The notes under the pieces: model-generated
Database searches by the model: none
The model's input: the letters and a program-made list of their open reading frames with translations, nothing else
What the model was told of the DNA's origin: nothing
Shown here: in pieces, positions 1 to 5,082 of the stretch
Layout of the letters: each line of letters begins with the position of its first letter
Numbering within the stretch: the first letter of the stretch is position 1
Program-made: the position numbers and the translations under genes
NCBI GenBank assembly: GCA_927911745.1
Contig: CAKMQF010000028.1
Location: 1 to 5,270, forward strand
Source of the DNA: an uncultured Gemella sp.
GTDB taxonomy: Bacteria > Bacillota > Bacilli > Staphylococcales > Gemellaceae
Reading direction: 5' to 3'
DNA: 5,270 bases

Positions 1-228
1 AAAGAAGTAGCGGAAGACGTGAAAGATGAAGCAGCAGACAAAGTAGAAGATGTAAAAGATGCTGTAGAAGATAAAGTAGAAGACGCAAAAGAAGTAGCGG
101 AAGACGTAAAAGACGCAGCAACAGACAAAGTGGAAGATGCTAAAGAAGTAGCGGAAGATGTAAAAGATGAAGCAGCAGACAAAGCAGAAGACGTAAAAGA
201 TGCTGTAGAAGATAAAGCAGAAGATGCT
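1..228 (+). repeat. In-gene tandem repeats of 29, 18 and 29 codons
   Basis: Units start with the same KEVAEDVK-coding DNA at 1, 88 and 142. Their lengths are 87, 54 and 87 bases. The short middle unit equals the long ones minus 11 codons (a VKDAVEDKVED-like block). A degenerate fourth start is at 280. The DNA is nearly identical between units, which points to recent unequal recombination or slippage. Confidence 0.8.
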
Positions 229-351
229 AAAGAAGCTGTTGAAGAAGAAGGATTCGCTGGAAAACTATTTTCTAAAGTAAAAGAAGTGGCAGAAGATGTA
301 AAAGAAGCTGCAGAAGATGCTATTGAAGATGTAAAGAAAATGGTTAAATAA
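1..351 (+). CDS. Charged amphipathic helical-repeat protein, C-terminal part (5' truncated)
   Basis: The frame is open from base 1, so the true start lies outside the window. A GTG at 19 is only an internal Val codon with no ribosome binding site. The 116 visible residues are almost all Lys, Glu, Asp, Ala and Val, with KEVAEDVK and DKVEDAK motifs repeating in 11- and 18-residue steps. Eighteen residues make five exact turns of an alpha helix, so the chain should form one long amphipathic helix. It has no Cys and no membrane segment in the visible part. The repeats end at a short GFAGKLFSKV insert, followed by one last KEVAEDVK-type segment and a Lys-rich tail (VKKMVK). Two stop codons follow in tandem. 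The pattern resembles LEA-like or YtxH-type stress proteins of Bacillota. That is inference, because the N-terminus that would carry a YtxH membrane segment is missing. Function is not established. Confidence 0.8.
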   Translation, partial: KEVAEDVKDEAADKVEDVKDAVEDKVEDAKEVAEDVKDAATDKVEDAKEVAEDVKDEAADKAEDVKDAVEDKAEDAKEAVEEEGFAGKLFSKVKEVAEDVKEAAEDAIEDVKKMVK

Positions 352-422
352 TAAGACTATTATTTATCAAATCCTTTTATTAGAAAACTAGTAAATCTCA
401 GTAATATTAAATAGGAATCTAT

Positions 423-467
423 ATAGGTAACTGGCAAAAGTAGAACTTAAGTCGGTTACCTATTTTT
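423..467 (+). terminator. Rho-independent terminator of the helical-repeat gene
   Basis: ATAGGTAAC (423-431) pairs perfectly with GTTACCTAT (455-463). The stem can extend inward by four more pairs, including wobbles, leaving a loop of about 15 bases. A T-run starts at 463. It lies about 70 bases after the stop codon of the upstream gene and no other plus-strand gene could use it. Confidence 0.7.
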
Positions 468-514
468 ATATTATTTCAATAAAGAGGTTCTCTAGATATC
501 GATTTTAACTTAAC

Positions 515-549
515 GTAAAAAAAACATCGCCATGTGAAATGACGATGTT
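515..549 (-). terminator. Terminator of the lipoprotein gene
   Basis: AACATCG (523-529) pairs with CGATGTT (543-549). Three inner pairs follow after one mismatch, leaving a five-base loop. Read on the minus strand the stem is followed by a run of eight T (the A-run at 517-524). It sits 11 bases past the lipoprotein stop codon. T-rich DNA on the other side could let it work weakly in the plus direction too. Confidence 0.8.
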
Positions 550-559
550 CTTTATTCTT

Positions 560-1408
560 TTAATATAATTCAAATTTTTCTACGTAATACATTGTTCTAT
601 TAACTCCGCTTTCGTAATTTTTATTGTTTAAGCGAAGTGTCATCATACCTACAGGTTTTCTAGTAGCGATATTTTCGTATGGAATAAGAACTCTATCTCC
701 TCTAACTTCCCATTTTTCCACTGGCATGAAGATTGCGTCAGTGGCCCCACCGTAACCAATATCACTTTTAACTAAGAAGACTTGATCTTTTGCGAAATAT
801 ACAACTTTATTTTTATGATTCATCAATTTTTCTAAGTTTTGTTTACTAAAATCAGTAACTCTATTATTTAATTGAACAAATTCAATTTCTTTATCATTTT
901 GTAATCTTTGTAGTACGTCTTGTTTATGGAATGTTTGTGCATTGTATGTGTTTAGTAAGTCCAATATTTTAGTCAAGTTTATTTGTTTTATTACATTATT
1001 GCTACCATCGTTACTAGCGATAAATCTTACTACATTAGCAGTACTGCTACCTTTTAAGTTTAACATTCCGTATGCCATAGGTTGTAAAATCTCTCCGGCT
1101 TTAGTTAAGTCGTGTTTTACAGTCTGAGTAGTTTGTTGTATTGTAGTGTTTTTTCTAGTAGGAGTTGCTACCTGAGTTGTAGGTTTGTTATTAATAATAT
1201 TTGTACTAAGGTTACTATCTGTTTGTTTAATATGTTCAACTTCTTTTTGTAGGTTAGCTAAAGAAGTTGGTGTTTCTTCAGTAGTCGCTACTTCGCTAGT
1301 TACATTATTATTGTTACTATCAATTTTTTGTGCTACCTTATCTGTACAACCAGTCATAAGCCCTATTCCTAAAATAAATATACCTGTTGTTTTTAGAAGT
1401 TTGTTCAT
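560..1408 (-). CDS. Putative secreted lipoprotein, function unknown
   Basis: The product is a 282-residue protein with a lipoprotein signal peptide: MNKLLKTT, a hydrophobic stretch, then the lipobox LMTGC with the lipidated Cys at residue 21. It should be exported and anchored to the outer face of the membrane. Residues 22 to about 98 form a Ser/Thr/Asn/Gln-rich low-complexity linker. Residues from about 99 to the end look like a folded domain with alternating strands (for example KNKVVYFAKDQVFLVKSD and GDRVLIPYENIATRKPVGMM). I do not recognise the domain. I chose ATG 1408 over GTG 1417, because that GTG lies inside the ribosome binding site. The gene stands alone, with its own promoter and terminator, and diverges from the thiolase. 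WalR-like boxes next to the promoter suggest a cell-envelope role, which is inference. Confidence 0.85.
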   Translation of the reverse strand: MNKLLKTTGIFILGIGLMTGCTDKVAQKIDSNNNNVTSEVATTEETPTSLANLQKEVEHIKQTDSNLSTNIINNKPTTQVATPTRKNTTIQQTTQTVKHDLTKAGEILQPMAYGMLNLKGSSTANVVRFIASNDGSNNVIKQINLTKILDLLNTYNAQTFHKQDVLQRLQNDKEIEFVQLNNRVTDFSKQNLEKLMNHKNKVVYFAKDQVFLVKSDIGYGGATDAIFMPVEKWEVRGDRVLIPYENIATRKPVGMMTLRLNNKNYESGVNRTMYYVEKFELY

Positions 1409-1413
1409 ATTAT

Positions 1414-1422
1414 CCACCTTCT
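1414..1422 (-). promoter_or_regulatory. Ribosome binding site that fixes the lipoprotein start
   Basis: The minus strand reads AGAAGGTGG, five bases before ATG 1408. The possible GTG start at 1417-1415 lies inside this motif, so it would have no binding site of its own. Confidence 0.8.
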
Positions 1423-1446
1423 TTTGTATAACTTCTTTATATTTAT

Positions 1447-1475
1447 ATTATACATCCTTAAATTACAAAAAACAA
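1447..1475 (-). promoter_or_regulatory. Sigma-A-type promoter of the lipoprotein gene
   Basis: On the minus strand the -35 box is TTGTTT (1475-1470). A spacer of exactly 17 bases leads to a perfect -10 box TATAAT (1452-1447). It lies about 40 bases upstream of the start codon. The weak -35 fits a promoter that needs an activator, and the repeats at 1482-1509 lie just upstream. Confidence 0.7.
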
Positions 1476-1481
1476 CATTTT

Positions 1482-1509
1482 ATTACAAGAATATTACATT
1501 TACATTACA
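1482..1509 (-). promoter_or_regulatory. Candidate WalR (VicR/YycF) operator: three direct repeats in 11-bp phase
   Basis: On the minus strand three TGTAAT hexamers occupy 1509-1504, 1498-1493 and 1487-1482. Each pair is separated by exactly five bases. The known WalR box is TGTWAH-N5-TGTWAH, so this is two overlapping full boxes. A further half-site, TGTAAC (1531-1526), is in register two turns upstream. The nearest repeat ends six bases before the lipoprotein -35 box, a usual place for an activating response regulator. The match is seen directly; binding is inferred. Confidence 0.55.
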
Positions 1510-1525
1510 AAAATATTTAATGAAT

Positions 1526-1591
1526 GTTACATTAGTGTGATTTTTAGGATTAACACAGTTTTGTTACATTATTGATGAAGTGTGATTTTTA
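1526..1591 (+). repeat. Duplicated motifs upstream of the thiolase promoter
   Basis: GTTACATTA occurs at 1526-1534 and 1563-1571. AGTGTGATTTTTA occurs at 1534-1546 and 1579-1591. The two motifs keep the same order, so this looks like a diverged tandem duplication of about 40 bases. The second copy flanks and overlaps the thiolase promoter, so the motifs could be regulator sites. I recognise no specific factor. Confidence 0.5.
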
Positions 1592-1600
1592 TAGTAAAAT
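1572..1600 (+). promoter_or_regulatory. Sigma-A-type promoter of the thiolase gene
   Basis: TTGATG (1572-1577), a 17-base spacer, then TAAAAT (1595-1600). The start codon follows 32 bases later, giving a short leader that contains AGGAG (1620-1624), eight bases before ATG 1633. Confidence 0.65.
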
Positions 1601-1632
1601 ATACTAGTAAACTAAATTTAGGAGAAAAAAAC

Positions 1633-2812
1633 ATGAATAGAGTTGCTATTGTAAGTGCGAAAAGAACTGCTATAGGAAGTTTTGGTGGAAGTTTAAAAGA
1701 TGTTTCTGTAGCAAAATTCGGTGGAGATCTTGTAAAACAAGCATTAGAAAGTGTAAATCTTGATCCAAATCTTGTTGATGAAATTATATTCGGTAATGTA
1801 TTGCAGACTGGTCTTGGGCAGAATGTAGCAAGACAAATTGCTGTTAATGCAGGTATTCCAAAAGAGAAAAGCGCCTTTGTTGTCAATAAAGTTTGTGGAT
1901 CAGGACTAAAGAGCGTTGTTCTTGGGGTTCAATCTATTATGGTAGGAGACAATGATATCGTAGTTTGTGGTGGAGTAGAGAATATGAGTGCGGCGCCACA
2001 TTATACGAAAAATGCTCGTTTTGGTCAAAAACTTGGTAGCTTTGAATTAGAAGATACTATAATTAATGATGGTCTGACAGATGCTTTTGAGAATTATCAC
2101 ATGGGTATTACTGCCGAAAATATCGCAGAGCAATATGGTATTACAAGAGAAGAACAAGATGAATTTGCTCTAGCGAGTCAAAAAAAAGGCGGCTTCAGCG
2201 ATTGAGAATAATCTATTTGTTGATGAAATTGTACCTATAACTATTAAAACTAGACGTGAGGAGATTACATTTAATACAGATGAATACGTTCGTGCTAATA
2301 GTAGCTTGGAAAGTCTAGCTAAACTGAGACCATCTTTCAAAAAAGATGGAACTGTAACAGCAGGGAATGCTTCGGGAATTAATGATGGAGCTGCTTGTGT
2401 TATTCTAATGAGTGAAAAACGTGCCAAAGAACTAGGTTTAGATGTTCTTTGTTACATTGAAGGTTATGCTTCAACAGGTTTAGATAATAAGGTAATGGGA
2501 CTAGGGCCAGTGCCTGCAACACAAAAAGTGCTAGAAAAATTAAGTTTAAATATTGAAGATATTGATCTATTTGAAATGAACGAAGCTTTTGCGGCACAAT
2601 CTATAGCTGTAACACGTCTATTAAACCTAGATCTGACTAAGGTTAATACGCGTGGTGGTGCAATAGCGCTAGGACATCCAATAGGAGCGAGTGGTTGTCG
2701 TATCTTAGTTACATTAGTTCATGCACTAATTAAAGACAATAAAGAAAAAGGACTATGCTCACTTTGCATAGGTGGAGGTCAAGGTATCTCTATGGTTGTT
2801 TCTAGAAAATAA
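1633..2812 (+). pseudogene. Acetyl-CoA C-acetyltransferase (thiolase), frameshifted
   Basis: The enzyme joins two acetyl-CoA into acetoacetyl-CoA, the entry step to the mevalonate pathway and to related acyl metabolism, in the cytoplasm. ATG 1633 is chosen for its AGGAG site, and the protein starts with the typical MNRVAIVSAKRTAIGSFGG. Joining the two frames gives 392 residues, the usual family length. Catalytic residues are all present: Cys88 (KVCGSG), Asn316 (NEAFA), His348 (LGHPIGASG) and Cys378 (CIGGGQG). Three of these match the numbering of the classical Zoogloea biosynthetic thiolase (N316, H348, C378). The first frame ends at TGA 2203-2205 after 190 residues. The fault is an A8 run at 2180-2187: with seven A the text reads [12 protein letters not shown] and stays open to the TAA at 2810. 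This is one extra A, either a sequencing error or a young mutation. No mevalonate genes are adjacent, so the pathway role is inferred. Confidence 0.9.
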
Positions 2813-2818
2813 TTACAG

Positions 2819-2945
2819 TAAGTGATTCAAAGATCATGATATCGGATCAATCGATTTTGTTGAATCACCCTCTATTAAGATTATTAGATATCTAAAAAAC
2901 TTTAAAGTGAATTTAGATATTGATAAATCACTGTTAGGACAATGA
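2819..2945 (-). repeat. Intergenic hairpin repeat, copy 1 (diverged, one end degraded)
   Basis: This block matches the reverse complement of the element at 4903-5080. It begins with a hairpin whose arms GTGATTCAA (2822-2830) and TTGAATCAC (2860-2868) pair perfectly. A central hairpin follows (2881-2896 with 2912-2926, built on TTAGATATCTAAA), with an inner ACTTTAAAGT palindrome. The shared blocks ATCGATTTTGT, TTATTAGATATCTAAAAA and GAATTTAGATAT keep the same order and spacing as in copy 2. The third hairpin expected at the right end is not clear, so this copy looks decayed. It starts a few bases after the thiolase stop codon but has no T-run, so it is not a standard terminator. Confidence 0.7.
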
Positions 2946-3043
2946 ATTCACATATAAACTTTTTTAAAAGAATAGAACATAATGGATAATTTCATTTGAA
3001 AAGGTTTAAATTTCATGAAAGTTAAAGTTATTTATAAAAATAA

Positions 3044-3072
3044 TTGTCTATTAGCTAAGAAAGTGTTAAAAT
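3044..3072 (+). promoter_or_regulatory. Promoter of the three-helix membrane protein gene
   Basis: TTGTCT (3044-3049), a 17-base spacer, then TAAAAT (3067-3072), 31 bases before the start codon at 3104. Confidence 0.6.
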
Positions 3073-3103
3073 AGATAAGTGATTATTTTTAAGGAGAAAT
3101 ATT

Positions 3104-3742
3104 GTGAATAAATTCATGAAAGAACATGGACAAGTTATTTTGTGGTTTATCTTTTTAGTATTTATGATAATATCACTTAGCATGGTGTTTACTCATGGTA
3201 TTAGATACGCTATTGTCGTATTTGTATTAAGTTTTATACTATTATGTCCACCTATTGTAAAACTTATTCAACGAAAAACGCGTTTGAAAAAAGTTGTCTT
3301 AGGTGCTGTAAGTGCACTTGTTATGATGTTAACAATGCTAATGACAAATCATTTTAGTGAAGCTAGAAAAGAAGAACAAAGAAAAACTTTCCAAGAGAAA
3401 AAAGAAGAACGTGATAAAAAAGTGGAAGAACAATCTTCTGAAGAGAAAAAAGAAGAAAATTCAACAGAAAATAGAGAGCAACAAATAGATCCACCACCTT
3501 TATCTAAAAAGAGAATAGATGAAAGTGATAGTGAGAAAAAAGAAGTTGTTCAAGTAGCTCAAAATCAACAACCTCAACAACAGGTACAACAACCTAGAAA
3601 GGTTATTGTTAGAGCTAGTAAAAAGAGTGGTTACTACTATACACCAACACACCCTTCTTATAACAATGTTGCGGCTACCAATCTATTAGTCTTTAATTCA
3701 GAAGAGGCAGCCCAAAGAGCAGGGTATAGAAGAGCTGCATAA
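3104..3742 (+). CDS. Three-helix membrane protein with charged linker and small C-terminal domain
   Basis: The start is GTG, chosen because AAGGAG (3091-3096) lies seven bases before it; the in-frame ATG at 3116 is too far from that site. The 212 residues divide clearly. Three hydrophobic helices lie at about 11-29, 34-55 and 63-80. A strongly charged Lys/Glu stretch (about 86-125) is probably helical or coiled-coil, followed by a Pro/Gln-rich linker (about 129-164). The C-terminal 45 residues (VIVRASKKSGYYYTP, then VFNSEEAAQRAGYRRA) resemble the small domain ending F-x-S-x-E-E-A-x-x-A-G-Y-R, known from Ada-type zinc-binding and sunset domains. The zinc-binding cysteines are absent. Role unknown. 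The tail probably sits on one side of the membrane as a binding module. It is a single-gene unit with its own promoter and terminator, and TAA is followed directly by TAG. Confidence 0.85.
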   Translation: MNKFMKEHGQVILWFIFLVFMIISLSMVFTHGIRYAIVVFVLSFILLCPPIVKLIQRKTRLKKVVLGAVSALVMMLTMLMTNHFSEARKEEQRKTFQEKKEERDKKVEEQSSEEKKEENSTENREQQIDPPPLSKKRIDESDSEKKEVVQVAQNQQPQQQVQQPRKVIVRASKKSGYYYTPTHPSYNNVAATNLLVFNSEEAAQRAGYRRAA

Positions 3743-3752
3743 TAGATAAAAG

Positions 3753-3781
3753 ATCTCAGACATTTTGTCTGAGATTTTTTT
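3753..3781 (+). terminator. Strong terminator of the membrane protein gene
   Basis: ATCTCAGAC (3753-3761) pairs perfectly with GTCTGAGAT (3767-3775). The five-base loop can close further by one A-T pair. Seven T follow (3775-3781). It lies 11 bases past the stop codon. Confidence 0.9.
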
Positions 3782-3796
3782 GTTTTAAAATATAAT

Positions 3797-3826
3797 AAAA
3801 AAAACGTGTTTGGGGAACACGTTTTT
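3797..3826 (-). terminator. Second terminator, best read on the minus strand, possibly bidirectional
   Basis: AAAAACGTGTT (3800-3810) pairs over 11 bases with AACACGTTTTT (3816-3826) around a TGGGG loop. On the minus strand it ends in eight T (the A-run 3797-3804), against five T on the plus strand. It could end transcription coming from ung or from an RNA gene in 3830-4100, and back up the terminator at 3753-3781. Confidence 0.8.
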
Positions 3827-4152
3827 CGGGTGAACTAAATTAAGTTCTAAGCAATTTCTTGCTTGTTTATATCTAATCTTATATACAAATAACAAAAGAG
3901 TCTTTCAACTCTTTAAAAGGGAGAATGGCTTGCCTAGGGAGCGACAAGCCACATTATGAAAAAAAATTAAAAAGTTTTATTATCTGTTAATATCATAAAG
4001 AATTAACCGAAATATTGGTTTAAACAAAAATAATTTCAAACTTAAAAGGGAGAAACGACAAGTGTCGTTAAGAATGAAATTTCATTACTTTTGTTTAGGT
4101 ACTCATTATATATCTCTTACTTAAAATATACTTAAAATTTTTTAAAAATATT
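3827..4152. other. Non-coding block rich in small hairpins; possible structured RNA
   Basis: No credible protein gene is seen. Hairpins in order: AAGCAA/TTGCTT (3849-3864), AAAGAGT/ACTCTTT (3895-3914), TGGCTTG/CAAGCCA (3926-3951), AACCGA/TTGGTT (4005-4020), AACGAC/GTCGTT (4054-4069), and a palindrome at 4073-4086. TTAAAAGGGAGAA occurs twice (3913-3925 and 4042-4054), each time touching or just before a hairpin. On the plus strand this purine motif resembles a ribosome binding site, yet no usable start follows. A minus-strand transcript from TATAAT (4110-4105) to the terminator at 3797-3826 would be about 300 bases. A weak plus-strand promoter (TTGCTT at 3859, 17 bases, TATACA at 3882) is also possible. 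The stretch at 4139-4160 is AT-only with weak self-pairing past the ung stop. Confidence 0.4.
4105..4138 (-). promoter_or_regulatory. Candidate minus-strand promoter with two phased repeats
   Basis: A perfect -10 box TATAAT (4110-4105) has no good -35 match. In that place lies a direct repeat, ATTTTAAGTA on the minus strand, at 4138-4129 and 4127-4118, exactly 11 bases apart. This layout suits an activator-dependent promoter, but the DNA is very AT-rich and chance is a real alternative. Confidence 0.3.
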
Positions 4153-4840
4153 TTAAAAAAATGAAATTTGCTCATTTGTTTTCATTTCTAATTCAAAGTC
4201 TATATTTTCTCTGTTGTGAGAGACTAAATAATCATTAATTTGAGAGAAGACTTTGTTTCCGAAAAAGCCACGGTATGCGGATAGTGGACTTGGATGTGCT
4301 GATTCAATAATCAAATGTTTTGAAGAATCAATTAGTTTATTTTTACTTCTTGCGTAAGCTCCCCATAAAACAAAGACTACATTTTCATTTTTTTCAGAAA
4401 TAGTTTCAATTATATAATCCGTAAAATTTTCCCACCCCATCTTGCTGTGACTCGCAGGAGAATTTTTTTCAACAGTAAGAACCGCATTAAGAAGAAATAC
4501 CCCCTGATTAAACCAAGATTCGAGATTGCCTGTTTTTGCTGGATTTATCCCTAAATCATCATGAAGTTCTTTGTAAATATTTATAAGACTTTTAGGAAGG
4601 GGTACGCCATCATTTACAGAGAAGCTTAATCCGCATGCCTGTTCAGGATTATGATACGGATCTTGCCCTAATATTACGACTTTAATATCTTCTAATGCTA
4701 AGTCAAAAACTCTAAAAACTTGCTCTTTTGGAGGATAGATTGTTGTAGTAAGACGTTTTTTTATCTATTTTTTCTATCAATTCATTAAGTTCATCTATTT
4801 TTGGGTAATTTTTTATTACTTCATTCCAACTGTTATGCAT
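4153..4840 (-). pseudogene. ung: Uracil-DNA glycosylase (family 1), frameshifted
   Basis: The enzyme cuts uracil bases out of DNA, starting base-excision repair. Starting at ATG 4840, with AAAGGAG six bases upstream, and correcting one base gives 228 residues, a normal family length. Key motifs are intact: GQDPYH with catalytic Asp60, the loop GVPLPKSL, LLNAVLTV with the uracil-reading Asn118, and HPSPLSAYRGFFG with catalytic His182 and the DNA-intercalating Leu. The fault is an A7 run on the coding strand (plus-strand T4756-4762). With six A the protein reads IDKKRLTTTIYPPKEQVF. With seven, it stops after 42 residues at the TAG at 4714-4712. The rest of the frame is open down to TAA at 4155-4153. 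The C-terminus carries about nine residues beyond the IDFEL end typical of the family. The gene appears to be transcribed alone. It is either a sequencing error or a recent loss. Confidence 0.93.
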
Positions 4841-4871
4841 ATAAAACTCCTTTAAATTACTACTTTGTTAA

Positions 4872-4880
4872 AGTATATCA
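4872..4880 (-). promoter_or_regulatory. Extended -10 promoter of ung
   Basis: The minus strand reads TGATATACT: a TATACT -10 box (4877-4872) with the extended TG one base upstream (4880-4879). No good -35 box exists, which is usual for extended -10 promoters. It lies 31 bases before ATG 4840 and just inside the hairpin repeat that begins at 4903. Confidence 0.55.
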
Positions 4881-4902
4881 TAGTTAAATATATAATAAAA
4901 TA

Positions 4903-5080
4903 GGAGTGATTCGACGAAATTAATTTTTTACAATCAATATTATCGAGTCACTCCCCATAGACGCAGTGGTTTATTGATATCTAAATTCGCTTTATAGAAG
5001 CTTTTTAGATATCTAATAAACTGTGCGAGGGTGACTCGACAAAATCGATTTCTCCGAAATCACGATTTTTGAGTCACTCC
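4903..5080 (+). repeat. Intergenic hairpin repeat, copy 2 (three hairpins, fuller copy)
   Basis: Three hairpins lie in a row. Left: GGAGTGATTCG (4903-4913) with CGAGTCACTCC (4944-4954), 11 pairs including one wobble. Centre: 4969-4985 with 5004-5021, about 17 pairs with one bulged base, built on GATATCTAAA, plus an inner GCTT/AAGC stem. Right: 5029-5037 with 5071-5079, continued inward by AAAATC/GATTTT and GATTTC/GAAATC. Because the outer hairpins share the same arms, the whole element also has inverted termini (GGAGTGA...TCACTCC). No coding capacity is seen. It fills the gap between the ung promoter and the neighbouring minus-strand gene, ending three bases from that gene's stop codon. It resembles a small non-autonomous element of MITE or RUP type, but I cannot name a family. 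Confidence 0.75.
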
Positions 5081-5082
5081 TT

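Noticed and set aside
1..228. CRISPR-like regular repeats.
   Set aside because: The repetition is in codon register inside an open reading frame and has no unique spacers.
491..506. CTAGATATCGATTTT-like text similar to pieces of the hairpin repeat.
   Set aside because: Only short shared words with no pairing arms and no ordered match to the element; chance is likely in AT-rich DNA.
942..1520. Plus-strand ORFs opposite the lipoprotein gene (942-1127 and 1185-1520).
   Set aside because: They are antisense shadows of the lipoprotein coding frame and lack ribosome binding sites.
1536..1557. TGTGA...ACACA inverted motif resembling a CRP/FNR or Rex operator.
   Set aside because: The spacing between half-sites is far from that of CRP (6 bases) or Rex (8 bases), and the arms match only partly.
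2180..2190. Programmed ribosomal frameshift in the thiolase.
   Set aside because: A -1 slip leads to the wrong frame. A +1 slip is required, with no stimulatory structure seen, and thiolases are not known to use this. A single-base insertion is simpler.
1569..2597. Minus-strand ORFs opposite the thiolase (1569-1886, 2170-2427, 2400-2597).
   Set aside because: They mirror the thiolase frames and have no start signals or recognisable domains.
3015..3074. Small ORF of 19 residues (MKVKVIYKNNCLLAKKVLK).
   Set aside because: It overlaps the promoter of the next gene and has no good ribosome binding site.
3925..3990. Small ORF of 21 residues (MACLGSDKPHYEKK...) right after AAAAGGGAG.
   Set aside because: The purine motif lies only one base before the ATG, too close for ribosome binding, and the ORF overlaps a stable hairpin.
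4074..4124. Small ORF of 16 residues (MKFHYFCLGTHYISLT).
   Set aside because: No ribosome binding site at a proper distance and no resemblance to a known peptide.
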